From: Sphingobacterium paucimobilis HER1398 | GTDB taxonomy: Bacteria; Bacteroidota; Bacteroidia; Sphingobacteriales; Sphingobacteriaceae | Assembly: GCF_000416985.1 (NCBI RefSeq) | Contig: NZ_ATDL01000004.1 | Location: forward strand, 62,001 to 126,000 | Length of the DNA stretch: 64,000 nucleotides | Direction of reading: 5' to 3' | Part shown: positions 7,386-16,737 of the stretch, piece after piece | How positions within the stretch are numbered: position 1 is the first letter of the stretch | Layout of the letters: every line of letters starts with the position of its first letter | Made by a program: the position numbers and the translations under genes | Notes under the pieces: generated by a model | The model's input: only the letters and a program-made list of their open reading frames with translations | Told to the model about the DNA's origin: nothing | Databases searched by the model: none

Positions 7386-9860
7386 CTACACTTTTGCTGT
7401 ATTCTTTTTGCCTTCCTTGACTCGTCTATATATGGCCATACAGAAACCGACGGTCATCACGATGGTACCCAGCCAGAAAAAGTTGATATAAGGGAACTTA
7501 ATGGCTTTGAAAACAATCCATTTCTTCTCTGGAAGAGGTTTTTGATAGACCATAATTTCTAGCTTATCTTTTTCAGGCAGTATATTCGCAAATCTGAATT
7601 TCAATCCCTGTTCGCTGACATCTTTATTAAAGTCATAGGCATTTCCGTCTTTTAATAAAAAGGTTGGTTCCGCTTCATACGTCTTTTGATCCGCAGCGAT
7701 GACTTTTATTTTAAGGCCAACAATAACGTCGGTCGGTTTTAACGGTATATTTTCCAGTTTAGCATTTTTATTGATGCCCTCTATGACGAATACTCCATTC
7801 CTATACCGTAAGGTATCTCCAATATTAACCTGATAAGTAGCTGGTTCGTCATAATCCTCAAATCCTGTTTTCTCTTCGTCTTTAATCTTGCTCATTGGAG
7901 CTTGAGAATCCGCCGCAGCAGCAGTGATCAGCGTATAGATATCATGACTTATATAGTGCTTCGTTGCTGGAGTACCTATGAGTCCTCCCATATCGGGGTT
8001 GTTCTGTGCAAAAGGGCTTAAGACAAAGTGTTCTTTGACTTTACCGCTTTCTTCATCCAATCGCTCGTACTTGATATGGTAGTATACGTTGGGTGGAGCG
8101 ACACTGTCACCGATATAAGTGATTTTGTAATCTCCCATTTGTACTGGTTCACCTTCTGTAAGGAAAAGGTTTTCCCCAGGATCGGTGAATTTATCCCCTT
8201 CTTTACCAAAGTTTTGAACACCGATATAACCACTGTCATTGATCGATATGACTTCATTGGTAGCCGCTGCGATCAAGGCTCCCAGTACGAGTAGACCAAA
8301 ACCTATGTGCGATACTGCGGATCCGGTCAGTTTCCACTTGCCTTTGAATGCGTCACCTAATATCCGAATGTTAGCAATAACACAGAATATAGCAGTGAAT
8401 GTAATCAAGACATACATGACATTGCTATATACTTTGGTGAAGTAAATGACAATTGCCGCTATCAAGATGCTTACGAGTAAGGACGCTAAGATCGCTGCCC
8501 AGAATTTTTTGCTGTCTGTGCGTTTGTATTTTAAGAATTGCGCTACTGCGGTGAGTAATAAGATGACTACGGCAAATGCTCCTTGCCACTTGTTGTAGTG
8601 TGCTATTGGATCGATCGGTGGAGCTACCTTCGTTCCGAATAAGGCATTGAAAACAGGGATTGAAGTCGTGGCTATCATCTGTACGCAAGCTACGGTCAAT
8701 ACCAATGCCCCTATAAACAACCAAAACTCACGAGAGTAGATATCTTCTTCTTTTTGGGTGCGTGGTAGATCTTTTCTTCGCCACACCAAGAGACCGATCG
8801 TGATCAGTAAAAAGGTCAGATTAAACCAGATCAGTTGGCCGGACATTCCTAAGCTGGTAAAGGAGTGTACGGAAGTTTCGCCCAGGATTCCCGAACGGGT
8901 CAGGTACGAAGCGTATATTACAAGTACAAAACTGATGAGCGATAGTAAGGTCGCGGTGAAGAAACCATGACCAGAATGTTTATAAGCTAGTATTACGTGT
9001 ACCGCAGCAATCAGGGTAAACCAAGGGATGATGGATACGTTCTCTACGGGATCCCAAGCCCAAAAACCACCAAAGTTTAAGGCTTCGTAGGCCCAAAACG
9101 ATCCCATTATGATACCTGCTCCTAAAATCATCACAGCGAATAATGCCCAAGGTAAGCCAGGAGTCATCCATTCTTTATAGCGTCTCTGCCATAATCCAGC
9201 GGCAGCGTAGGCAAAAGGTACAATCATGGATGCAAAACCCAAGAATAAAGTAGGAGGGTGGATTACCATCCAATAGTTTTGGAGCAAGGGGTTCAAGCCT
9301 GTTCCATCAGCAATCATGGAAAGGTAATTTGGATCCTTCAAGATCGGTATGTCCAAGGCATCCCGTAATAGTATAAACGGGGAGCTGCCGATACGATTTC
9401 CAAATATTTCTACGCCGATGAGCATACTCGCTAAAAATGTCTGGCAAAGCATGACGAAAGTCATCACTGGTGTTTCCCAGCTTTTCGCTCTAAATACCAG
9501 GACGGTTCCCAGGACCACTTGCCAAAACATCCAAAGCCAAAAGCTTCCTTCCTGGCCTTCCCAAAATGACGATATGATGTAATGGGTAGGGAGCGATTTG
9601 GAAGAGTGGCTCCAGACATAGTGATATTCGAAATAATGATTATAGATTAAATAGAACAGAATGGTGCCGATCGTGACAATCGAAATTGCGTTAGCAAAAA
9701 AACCAATACGACCTAATTTTTTCCAGTGTGGCTCCTCCGGGTTTTTGGTCGCAAAAAAATAACTGATCAGCGATAATAAGGAGGCTCCAAAAGATAGAAT
9801 AACAAAAAATTGCCCTATCTTTCCTGGCAATAGGTGCTCGCCTATGTAACTAATATCCAT
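7386..9860 (-). CDS. ccmF: Cytochrome c maturation protein CcmF (heme lyase)
   Basis: The 824-residue polytopic membrane protein carries the heme-handling WWD-type signature GGFWAWDPVENVSIIPW near residue 265, with many hydrophobic helices before and after it and a large loop in the C-terminal third (about 545-770) rich in charged residues, consistent with the periplasmic CcmF_C region. A final helix (LGTIVMTVGFCMAIYR) closes the protein. CcmF joins heme delivered by CcmE to apocytochrome c in the periplasm. The length exceeds the usual 630-680 residues, due mainly to the long periplasmic loop. It follows ccmE with a 39-bp gap. Confidence 0.92.
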   Translation of the reverse strand: MDISYIGEHLLPGKIGQFFVILSFGASLLSLISYFFATKNPEEPHWKKLGRIGFFANAISIVTIGTILFYLIYNHYFEYHYVWSHSSKSLPTHYIISSFWEGQEGSFWLWMFWQVVLGTVLVFRAKSWETPVMTFVMLCQTFLASMLIGVEIFGNRIGSSPFILLRDALDIPILKDPNYLSMIADGTGLNPLLQNYWMVIHPPTLFLGFASMIVPFAYAAAGLWQRRYKEWMTPGLPWALFAVMILGAGIIMGSFWAYEALNFGGFWAWDPVENVSIIPWFTLIAAVHVILAYKHSGHGFFTATLLSLISFVLVIYASYLTRSGILGETSVHSFTSLGMSGQLIWFNLTFLLITIGLLVWRRKDLPRTQKEEDIYSREFWLFIGALVLTVACVQMIATTSIPVFNALFGTKVAPPIDPIAHYNKWQGAFAVVILLLTAVAQFLKYKRTDSKKFWAAILASLLVSILIAAIVIYFTKVYSNVMYVLITFTAIFCVIANIRILGDAFKGKWKLTGSAVSHIGFGLLVLGALIAAATNEVISINDSGYIGVQNFGKEGDKFTDPGENLFLTEGEPVQMGDYKITYIGDSVAPPNVYYHIKYERLDEESGKVKEHFVLSPFAQNNPDMGGLIGTPATKHYISHDIYTLITAAAADSQAPMSKIKDEEKTGFEDYDEPATYQVNIGDTLRYRNGVFVIEGINKNAKLENIPLKPTDVIVGLKIKVIAADQKTYEAEPTFLLKDGNAYDFNKDVSEQGLKFRFANILPEKDKLEIMVYQKPLPEKKWIVFKAIKFPYINFFWLGTIVMTVGFCMAIYRRVKEGKKNTAKV

Positions 9861-9899
9861 TATAATAATTAAAAAAATTAGAAGTCAAAAGTTGAATCA

Positions 9900-10304
9900 T
9901 TATAATGAAGCAGTCGTTGCTTCAATTACCTCAACCTGGTCTTTGTTGTATTTCGAAGGACATTTCATCAAGATCTTAGAGGCATGAAATGTATTGCCTT
10001 CCATCTTTCCCGTTAATACGATTTGTTCTGACCGTTCGATATCTTGTGGTTTTGAACCATTGAATACGACCTGGCATTCCGTACTGTCGTTGTCGTACAT
10101 GTAGAACGAAAAATGGTTGGCATCTTTTACGGGATCGTAATGTAACTCTTTCTCTTTATTCAACACACCGACTACGTACAATTCCGTGTTTTTTTCTTTG
10201 GCTTCTGCAAAAGTCGAATACGTACTGGAATCTGTGTAAATAACCAAAATCATAGCTATTGCTATTGCTATGATGACAATTAAGATGATTGAACTTTTTT
10301 TCAT
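9900..10304 (-). CDS. ccmE: Heme chaperone CcmE, CxxxY variant
   Basis: The 134-residue protein has one N-terminal membrane anchor (residues 5-23) and a periplasmic OB-like domain with ELYVVGVLNKEKELHYDP at 41-58. At the position where classical CcmE has the heme-binding histidine in HxxxY, it reads ILMKCPSKYN, that is Cys115 and Tyr119 (CxxxY). This variant is known from archaea and some bacteria such as Desulfovibrio, where the cysteine carries the heme. It hands heme to CcmF, encoded directly downstream. No ccmA, B, C, D, G or H is visible here. Confidence 0.85.
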   Translation of the reverse strand: MKKSSIILIVIIAIAIAMILVIYTDSSTYSTFAEAKEKNTELYVVGVLNKEKELHYDPVKDANHFSFYMYDNDSTECQVVFNGSKPQDIERSEQIVLTGKMEGNTFHASKILMKCPSKYNKDQVEVIEATTASL

Positions 10305-10381
10305 TTATGTATTTATTGTGGTAATGGTATGAACCTATACCCGGTATTTGTTTTATTTTCTAGTTGTGATAGAATCAATCA

Positions 10382-10389
10382 CAAAATTA
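10382..10389 (-). promoter_or_regulatory. Candidate -7 box for ccmE-ccmF
   Basis: The minus strand reads TAATTTTG, an exact TAnnTTTG match, 78 bp upstream of the ccmE start. No TTG sits at the expected 20-bp distance, so support is partial. Confidence 0.3.
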
Positions 10390-10428
10390 CAAAAAGGGAA
10401 ATGAAAGAAGGAATTTAGCAAGATTGTC

Positions 10429-10457
10429 AACCTATTTAGAGTAAATCTAAATAGGTT
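10429..10457. terminator. 12-bp hairpin between ccmE and the symporter gene
   Basis: AACCTATTTAGA (10429-10440) and its exact complement (10446-10457) enclose a 5-nt loop. It stands 135 bp after the stop of the minus-strand symporter gene and upstream of the ccmE promoter region. No clear T run follows on the minus strand, so it may be a terminator of weak type, an mRNA 3' stabiliser or a protein-binding dyad. Confidence 0.5.
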
Positions 10458-10591
10458 GTGAGATTTCTTTAACACTTTGATATACAGTATTTAGTTGTTG
10501 TTTTGTTTTCTTTCTTCCATAATAATGGACGTAATTGGGGTATTACATCATCAATATTACAAATCTGGAGGGGAAAAACCTTCGTTATCAT

Positions 10592-11842
10592 TTAAATCGT
10601 ACCATTGTCTTGATTCTGATCATCTATTTGGAGAAATTTTTCTCCAGAAAATCGTGTTACTAACATCGATGCTATCGTATCCCCTGTAGCATTGAGTACT
10701 GTTGCCGGTGGATCGACCAGTGCTCCGATGATCATGATTGCGGGTATAGCTTCATTGGGTATATTATATACAGATATCATCAGCATTTCGCCTATGAATC
10801 CTCCATTGGGTATTCCGCCAGCTACCATGCTGACTAATAGGGTTATCCCTACAGCCATGAATAAAGTCGATGGCTCAAAAAAGTTCCATTCCAGAATGGA
10901 AAAGGCGACATATATTTTAAGAATGGAGGATATTGCGGATCCATTTTTATACAGCGTATTGCCCAGTGGTATTACTACATTGGCGACGCCGCTGGGCACT
11001 CCTATTTTTTTAGCGGCTAATAGATTCGATGGGAGTGTCGCTAGGCTGCTGCATGTGCTCAATGCGGTGAGTGACGGGGTGATGTTATTTTTCCAGAACA
11101 ATGGTACACCTCTCTTTCCTCGGGCAATAAACGCATATAGCGAAAACATAGTGAAGAAAAATACGGTGCCAAAAATATAATAGAAAGCCAGGGGTTTGGC
11201 ATAAAAGCCAAATAGTTCTGCGCCGAGCTCATGTACTTGGTATGCGAAGTAGGCACCTAAACCAATAGGGCCTAGTTTCATGACAATATCGAGCATGTTT
11301 TTCATGACTTCATTGCCCGCTATCAAAAAACGTAAGAATGGAGTGCCAATTTCCCCGCTTTTTCGGACTGATATGCCTACTAAAAAGGAGAAAATAACAA
11401 ATGCTAATATATTCTGACGGGATAGTAAATTGACAAATTCGCCGACAGTAACAAAACGTACGATTTTATCGCCCCAACTGTCATTTGCTGCATTGATAAG
11501 GGCTTCGTCCATGCCCTGACCGTCGCTTACCGCAGTGACGGGAAATGCCCAGAGTCCCAGTATGGTTAAGATTGCGGCAATGGCTATGGTGATGATAAAA
11601 ACGAAAGACATAGTGGTCAGTATGCGCCCCAGTCGATTATTGCCCTCGATATTGGCGACAGCAGAAGATATTGCGAAGAACAACAAGGGTATGACCGCTA
11701 CAAATAGCAGGTTAAGGAAAATGTCACCTAATGGCTTTATATACGGTACAACGGCGGGGAGGAACAAGCCTACGAGGCTACCGATACTGATTCCGATCAG
11801 AAGCAGGATTATACTGCTGTAGTTTTTGATAATAGATTGCAT
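10592..11842 (-). CDS. Dicarboxylate/amino acid:cation symporter (DAACS)
   Basis: The 416-residue polytopic protein matches the GltP/DctA family: VPLLFFAISSAVANIE after the second helix, the serine-rich reentrant region SLTALSTCSSLATLPSN (about 267-283), VIPLGNTLYKNGSAI (the NMDGT-region counterpart) and a final region with DPPATVLNATGDTIAS near 382-397 where substrate and cations bind. It imports glutamate, aspartate or C4-dicarboxylates with Na+ or H+. It stands alone, with 258 bp of AT-rich upstream sequence. The NLYKNG version in place of NMDG suggests a divergent substrate preference, which is inference. Confidence 0.88.
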   Translation of the reverse strand: MQSIIKNYSSIILLLIGISIGSLVGLFLPAVVPYIKPLGDIFLNLLFVAVIPLLFFAISSAVANIEGNNRLGRILTTMSFVFIITIAIAAILTILGLWAFPVTAVSDGQGMDEALINAANDSWGDKIVRFVTVGEFVNLLSRQNILAFVIFSFLVGISVRKSGEIGTPFLRFLIAGNEVMKNMLDIVMKLGPIGLGAYFAYQVHELGAELFGFYAKPLAFYYIFGTVFFFTMFSLYAFIARGKRGVPLFWKNNITPSLTALSTCSSLATLPSNLLAAKKIGVPSGVANVVIPLGNTLYKNGSAISSILKIYVAFSILEWNFFEPSTLFMAVGITLLVSMVAGGIPNGGFIGEMLMISVYNIPNEAIPAIMIIGALVDPPATVLNATGDTIASMLVTRFSGEKFLQIDDQNQDNGTI

Positions 11843-12100
11843 AAGCGATTAGTCTATAGCTAAAATAGCTTATTTTTTTATCAATCTATACTTAGGTCTT
11901 TTTAAATATAAAAATATATCCGAATTGTATTTTTTTTATAAATATAGATTTGGGGATACAAACATTTGTCTAAAATAACCTTAAGTTTGGGTATAGGGAC
12001 CTGTCTTTGTTGGATGAGGTGACGAAAATGTCTAGGAGAGGGCTGTTTTATGCCGTTTCAAACAGCATCATTATTTTATTTTGATTAGTAAGAATAGTAA

Positions 12101-13045
12101 ATGAACAGTCGGTTTAACGCTCTCTGGCAAAAAATGATATTGGTTATAGGATTGGTTGCTCTATCCGCTTTTTACGCATTCCCCCAAATACTTCGCAAAC
12201 ATGCTTTAAGTCTACAGACGGACAATGATTCTTATCTGATGATAGGGCAGGATCAATATTATACGAACGGTTTGATTTTTACTTTTGATAAATTGCTTGG
12301 GCATTCAGCAGCTGGCACTGATCGGTTGAGTGTACAGCTGGGGCATCAGCTTTTTAATGGCAGTGAAGTATATGGACGTGACGATTTGAAATGGGATCGT
12401 CCCTCTACGGGTTATTTTTTTCTAAATACCCAATTCCAACGTGTCTATACGCGAGAATGGCTGTGGCGTGTTAAAGCAGAGGTAGGTACGGTGGGAGAGG
12501 CTGCGAAAGGAAAACAGATACAACAGTTCGTCCATCGTACATTCCGTATGTACGAGGTGGAGAGTTGGGAATCGGATCTGAAGAGTGCTGTTGGCTTGGA
12601 CCTGGAAGCGTCTGTGTTTAAAAAATTATGGAGGAATAGGTCTGACCGTTTTGAAATTTCGGGAGGAGCTATGGGGCGAGGAGGAATGAACTTTTCCTAT
12701 CTTTCAAGTCGGATGATTTTCCGTGCGGGTCGATTGGCTCCTTATACAAGGAGTCACTTGGTGGGAAATGGTGGATTTCTTTCGGACGATACGGAGTGTT
12801 ATTTTTTCTATTCGCCAGGGTATATATATCAGTTGCATAATACAACTATACAAGGAGTCGTGTATGCTCAACGAAATGATGAAATGTATGATATTTCAAA
12901 GCATGTGTTTTTTCATAAAGTCGGTTTTGCGTATTCCCACAGACGATTTTCTATAGAGGCTGCTGTGCTTTTCAATACGAAAGAAGGACAGCAAATGTAT
13001 AGTAATCATCAGTATGCTCAGATCAAGTCGGGGTTTCGGTTTTAA
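12101..13045 (+). CDS. LpxR-family outer-membrane lipid A deacylase
   Basis: The 314-residue protein has an N-terminal signal sequence (about residues 13-28) and then LQTDNDSYLMIGQDQYYTNG at 38-57. The Asn-Asp pair and the YYTNG threonine correspond to conserved catalytic-site residues of LpxR (DUF2219). Repeated amphipathic beta strands and the terminal aromatic QIKSGFRF are consistent with a 12-stranded outer-membrane barrel. LpxR removes the 3'-acyloxyacyl chain from lipid A in a Ca2+-dependent way. An exact -7 box TAAGTTTG lies at 11982-11989, 112 bp upstream. It is followed 76 bp later by mnmD on the same strand. Confidence 0.85.
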   Translation: MNSRFNALWQKMILVIGLVALSAFYAFPQILRKHALSLQTDNDSYLMIGQDQYYTNGLIFTFDKLLGHSAAGTDRLSVQLGHQLFNGSEVYGRDDLKWDRPSTGYFFLNTQFQRVYTREWLWRVKAEVGTVGEAAKGKQIQQFVHRTFRMYEVESWESDLKSAVGLDLEASVFKKLWRNRSDRFEISGGAMGRGGMNFSYLSSRMIFRAGRLAPYTRSHLVGNGGFLSDDTECYFFYSPGYIYQLHNTTIQGVVYAQRNDEMYDISKHVFFHKVGFAYSHRRFSIEAAVLFNTKEGQQMYSNHQYAQIKSGFRF

Positions 13046-13121
13046 AAGACTTCTTTTTTCCGTATATATTCTGACATCTTCCTTGTCCTGAATTTGTGTA
13101 AGTTTGTACAAAAAAGATATT

Positions 13122-13790
13122 ATGGATTTTGTTGTTACTGCTGACGGTTCCAGTACGCTATATAATGCCGAAGTCGGCGAACACTATCATTCAAAACACG
13201 GTGCATTGCAGGAGAGTCAGCATGTCTTTGTCCAATCTGGTCTCGCTTATTACGCAGAGAAAGAGGGTACGGATACTGTTGCTGTTCTGGAGGTTGGATT
13301 TGGCACAGGTCTCAATTTTTTACAGTCTGCTGATTATGTCCGTCAACAAGGATGGCATTTGCGGTATTGTGGTATAGAAGCTTATCCCTTAGCAGCTGAT
13401 GTGGTATTCGCTACGGGATATGATAAATATGTGGATACTGAGGTTTGGAGCGGCTTTATCGATACGTACAGGGGTGCCTGGCAGGGGGCGGTAGGCTTTC
13501 TTGACCGGATAGAGTGGCAGGTCGCACATCGGAAAGTACTCGATTTTAAATGTGATCAATTGTTTGATGTTATTTATTTTGATGCTTTTGCTGCGATCCA
13601 TCAGCCAGAAATGTGGAGCGATGAGACTTTAGCGCATGTCTGCCAATTTTTGAAGATAGGGGGAGTATTTGTTACATATGCCATTACGGGCAATTTGAAA
13701 AGATCAATGAAGGCTTTAGGTTTTAAAATAGAGAAAGCTCCTGGTGCACCGGGAAAAAGGGAGATGCTCCGTGCCACCCGTGTTGTGTAG
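13122..13790 (+). CDS. mnmD: tRNA U34 methylaminomethyl-2-thiouridine methyltransferase MnmD
   Basis: The protein corresponds to the N-terminal methyltransferase half of E. coli MnmC as a stand-alone enzyme. It opens with STLYNAEVGEHYHSKHGALQESQHVF, the family signature, followed by the SAM-binding loop LEVGFGTGLNFL, then DVIYFDAFA with the acidic/aromatic motif and a C-terminal PGAPGKREMLRA. It methylates the wobble uridine of certain tRNAs. I prefer the ATG at 13122 because the upstream TTG at 13104 adds only MYKKDI without a ribosome site. No FAD-dependent MnmC2 domain follows. A strong terminator comes right after the stop. Confidence 0.88.
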   Translation: MDFVVTADGSSTLYNAEVGEHYHSKHGALQESQHVFVQSGLAYYAEKEGTDTVAVLEVGFGTGLNFLQSADYVRQQGWHLRYCGIEAYPLAADVVFATGYDKYVDTEVWSGFIDTYRGAWQGAVGFLDRIEWQVAHRKVLDFKCDQLFDVIYFDAFAAIHQPEMWSDETLAHVCQFLKIGGVFVTYAITGNLKRSMKALGFKIEKAPGAPGKREMLRATRVV

Positions 13791-13791
13791 T

Positions 13792-13838
13792 AAAAAAACA
13801 AGGACTAAAGTTTTTTCATCTTTAGTCCTTGTTTTTTT
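13792..13838. terminator. Bidirectional terminator between mnmD and the FKBP gene
   Basis: A 19-bp perfect stem (13792-13810 with 13820-13838) has a core of ACAAGGACTAAAG, a 9-nt loop and runs of seven A and seven T at its feet, so it works on both strands. It serves the two convergent genes, 2 bp after mnmD and 3 bp after the FKBP stop. Confidence 0.92.
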
Positions 13839-13840
13839 AT

Positions 13841-14341
13841 TTAGTGTCCTTCTGTGCCATCAGCACCGTGAGAATGCCCGTGAGCAAGTTCCTCTTCAGT
13901 TGCTGGACGCATCGCAAGGATTTCGATGTCAAAGTTCAATTTTTTACCAGCCATCGGGTGGTTTAAGTCTGCAACCACTACCTCAGGGCTAACCTCAACT
14001 ACTACTGCGCGGAATTGATTTCCTTGGTTATCTTGCAATGGCAATACCTCTCCAACTGGAGGCATACCTGTTTCATTAAACATATCTGCTGGCAATTGAG
14101 CCATTGCTCTGTCATCTCTCTCTCCGTAAGCATCTGCAGCTTCCAGTTCAAAAGATGTTTTGTCACCAATCTGAAGACCAGCAATATTTTCCTCGAATTT
14201 TGGTAACATCATTCCCACACCATATAGAAATGTTAGCGGATTTTCAGCTGTTGTTTGTTCTACGAACGTTTTTTCTCCGTTTCCTTCAATTGTGTGAAGT
14301 GTGTAGTTCAACGTTACTACGTTGTTGTTTTCTATTGCCAT
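13841..14341 (-). CDS. FKBP-type peptidyl-prolyl isomerase, SlyD-like
   Basis: The 166-residue protein shows the SlyD arrangement: an FKBP domain split by an insert-in-flap region. Seen are NPLTFLYGVGMMLPKFEENI at 34-53, AYGERDDRAMAQLP at 70-83 and DLNHPMAGKKLNFDIEI at 124-140 (the DxNHPLAGxxLxF motif), then a short histidine-rich tail HGHSHGADGTEGH that could bind nickel or other metals. It catalyses prolyl isomerisation and acts as a cytoplasmic chaperone. The tail is shorter than in E. coli SlyD. It follows the DUF255 gene with a 20-bp gap and is probably cotranscribed. Confidence 0.92.
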   Translation of the reverse strand: MAIENNNVVTLNYTLHTIEGNGEKTFVEQTTAENPLTFLYGVGMMLPKFEENIAGLQIGDKTSFELEAADAYGERDDRAMAQLPADMFNETGMPPVGEVLPLQDNQGNQFRAVVVEVSPEVVVADLNHPMAGKKLNFDIEILAMRPATEEELAHGHSHGADGTEGH

Positions 14342-14361
14342 TTTTTACTCTTTAAAGAGGT

Positions 14362-16374
14362 TTAAGCCTCGTTATCATTTATTAATTCAATCAATTGTGC
14401 AATCGACGTTTGAGGAAGACTACAGGTCTTGTTTCGACAAAGGTATGCTTTTGATTCGAATTCTTGTTTATTTACTAACAAAGGAAGTGTAGAATTTGTT
14501 CCTCCCAATATGATTTTGTTTGGAATATATAGTTTCTGCTCCAGTTCTTTGCGCCATTCTGCAGCATTTTCTCCTGTCAGGGCAATTTCATTGGTTTCGA
14601 AGTGTAGTTCCAATAATTGTATGGCCCAGTTGGAATAGGCAGAACCGTAGCTCGCGATGTGTGGATATACGTTGGCAAATACTTGATCAGCTATTGCCGT
14701 ATAATTGTCTTCGTCAAAAAGGAGTCCCAGTTTATACAGTTGTCGTACGATACTGGATGAAGATCCCGGTATGACATTGTCCATGATTTCACTTTTTCGT
14801 GCAATCAATTCTTCCCCATTGTTAGCCGTATAGTAAAAGGTTGCTGTCTCGCGATCGTAAAACAGCTCAATTGCACGGTCGGCAAGTTTCTGAGCTTGGT
14901 GGAGCCAGGTCTCGTCGAAGGTGGCTTCATATAAGGCGATATAAGCCTCTATGGTGAATGCATAGTCGTCCAAAAAGCCATCTATGCTTCGGTTGTGGTC
15001 TTGGGGCTGATGCAATAAGGAGCCTTCAACAGTACACTCTTTTGCTATAAAATGGGCTATACCCATAGCTGTGGAGAGGTATTCCGGATCAGCAAAGGTA
15101 CGATACGCGTCTGTCAGGCCTTTTGCTAACAGGGCATTCCAGCTGGTGAGCTGTTTGTTGTCTAATCCAGGGCGAACTCTGGTAGCGCGATAGTCGAGCA
15201 GTTTGGACTTGACCTCTGACAGATACTGTATCCATTCATCCGTTGAAAAACCGGCTTCTTCAACAAGATGTTCGTTTTTGCTGTTTACAAAAGGAATATT
15301 AGTCTGCTCTTCAGTCCAGTTACCCTCTTCGGTAATGTTAAAATAATTTCGAGCTATAGTAGCGTCTACGCCAAGTAGATCAAATTCTTCGTTCTTGAAT
15401 GTATAAAACTTACCTTCTACCCCTTCGCTGTCGGCATCCAGTGCGCTGTAAAAACCTCCATTGGGAGCTTTCATCTCGCGTATCGCCCAAGCAATTGTTT
15501 CCTTTACGACCTGTTTATAGTGTGGGGATGGGGTCTGTTGGTATGCTTCACTGTATAGCGAGATCAATTGACCGTTGTCGTACAGCATTTTTTCAAAGTG
15601 CGGTACGTGCCAATGCTCGTCCACCGCATAACGACAAAAACCGCCTCCGATATGGTCATAGATTCCTCCGTTGGCAATTTGTTGTAAGGTGTAGTGTACA
15701 TGGGATAGCACCTCGTTGTCTTTTGCCAGGGTTGCATATCGTAACAAGAATACCCAGTTATTGGGAAGCGGGAACTTGGGCGCTCGGCGATATCCTCCAT
15801 CTCGATAGTCAAAGTGTTCTTTCCATGGCAGAACGACCGATTTAAGATCTTTCAGACTATATTGCTCCGGGATTTCTGCTATAGGAAGCTGTTCGGCCTG
15901 TTGTATGCCTGCTGTCAATTTGCTGGCGTAGTCTAGGGCGACCTGAGGTGTTTCTTCCCACATCTGTGCAATCTGTAGGAGTATATTCTGCCAGTCTTGC
16001 GGTTTAAAATACGTTCCCCCGTAGATCGGTCTTCCATCGGGGAGGCAGATTACATTGAGCGGCCATCCTCCGGATTTTGTCATCAGTTGTACTGCAATCA
16101 TATAGATTTGATCGATGTCGGGACGTTCTTCTCTGTCTATTTTTATAGAGACATAAAACTTGTTCATGGTCGCTGCGATGGCTTTGTTTTCAAAACTCTC
16201 GCGTTCCATGACATGACACCAGTGGCAAGCTGAATAACCAATGCTGATAATGATTAATTTGTTTTCATGCTTTGCTTTCGTAAGCGCTGATTCTCCCCAA
16301 GGCATCCAGTGTACAGGATTGTCCATATGCTGCTTGAGGTAGGGGGATGTCTCGTTTTGGAGTTGATTTGCCAT
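14362..16374 (-). CDS. DUF255 thioredoxin-domain protein (YyaL/SPATA20-like)
   Basis: The 670-residue protein starts with the DUF255 domain: [20 protein letters not shown] at 7-26 and a thioredoxin-like active site [14 protein letters not shown] with Cys50 and Cys53. The rest is an alpha/alpha toroid of glycosidase type with [16 protein letters not shown] and [29 protein letters not shown], the latter being the strongest family signature. The family is conserved from bacteria to mammals; its reaction is not established, and both a redox and a sugar-epimerase/glycosidase role have been suggested. No signal peptide is seen. It heads a likely operon with the FKBP gene. Confidence 0.9.
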   Translation of the reverse strand: MANQLQNETSPYLKQHMDNPVHWMPWGESALTKAKHENKLIIISIGYSACHWCHVMERESFENKAIAATMNKFYVSIKIDREERPDIDQIYMIAVQLMTKSGGWPLNVICLPDGRPIYGGTYFKPQDWQNILLQIAQMWEETPQVALDYASKLTAGIQQAEQLPIAEIPEQYSLKDLKSVVLPWKEHFDYRDGGYRRAPKFPLPNNWVFLLRYATLAKDNEVLSHVHYTLQQIANGGIYDHIGGGFCRYAVDEHWHVPHFEKMLYDNGQLISLYSEAYQQTPSPHYKQVVKETIAWAIREMKAPNGGFYSALDADSEGVEGKFYTFKNEEFDLLGVDATIARNYFNITEEGNWTEEQTNIPFVNSKNEHLVEEAGFSTDEWIQYLSEVKSKLLDYRATRVRPGLDNKQLTSWNALLAKGLTDAYRTFADPEYLSTAMGIAHFIAKECTVEGSLLHQPQDHNRSIDGFLDDYAFTIEAYIALYEATFDETWLHQAQKLADRAIELFYDRETATFYYTANNGEELIARKSEIMDNVIPGSSSSIVRQLYKLGLLFDEDNYTAIADQVFANVYPHIASYGSAYSNWAIQLLELHFETNEIALTGENAAEWRKELEQKLYIPNKIILGGTNSTLPLLVNKQEFESKAYLCRNKTCSLPQTSIAQLIELINDNEA

Positions 16375-16737
16375 ATAGCGAAGGTACGCAAAAGTTAACG
16401 ATAGGCTTCTTTTTGGTTACAGGTTTTTGTCGAAATAATATTTCCTCATGTGTTGTGTGTATTGTTGTTTTAGGAAATAAAGAGGGGAGGTGTGGTGTCT
16501 TTCCAAAGAGAACACGTACTCTTTGGAAAGTCTACGTGTACTCTTTGTCAAGTGTAGCCGTTGACTTTTGAAAAAGAACGTGTTCTTTTTGACGTTTTTC
16601 TTGATCGATTTTCAGTTTTAAAAAACACCTTGCCCGCAGAAGCGAAAATAAGAGATCTGAGCGCTTTAATTTTTAAGCGGTATAAAAGGTCAAATTTGAC
16701 TTTTGTTCTGAATTAACTTTTGGTTAATGAGCTGTGT
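16375..16737. other. Gene-free gap holding repeated CTCTTTGG/AAAGAACG elements
   Basis: This 363-bp stretch between the DUF255 start and the SixA-like stop holds no convincing reading frame. Its middle (16499-16590) is packed with hairpins and near-repeats, listed separately. The rest is AT-rich; the first 40 bp in front of the DUF255 gene should hold its promoter (an imperfect CAAAAGTTA on the plus strand near 16390). Confidence 0.6.
16499..16590. repeat. Clustered inverted and direct repeats
   Basis: CTTTCCAAAGAG (16499-16510) pairs perfectly with 16519-16530 around an 8-nt loop. The sequence TACTCTTTG then recurs 22 bp on (16517 and 16539) within two similar blocks of about 19 bp, and a third dyad AAAAAGAAC-GT-GTTCTTTTT occupies 16571-16590. 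The shared AC/CGT/CTCTTT words suggest one ancestral unit repeated, either a small RNA-like structured element or a protein-binding array. Confidence 0.6.

Noticed and set aside
10692..11180. Open frame of 162 codons on the plus strand
   Set aside because: It lies wholly antisense to the dicarboxylate symporter, whose motifs are clear; its product is low-complexity Met/Ile/Pro with no signature.
15399..15845. Open frame of 148 codons on the plus strand
   Set aside because: Antisense to the DUF255 gene and rich in Arg/Cys/His, as expected from a shadow frame.
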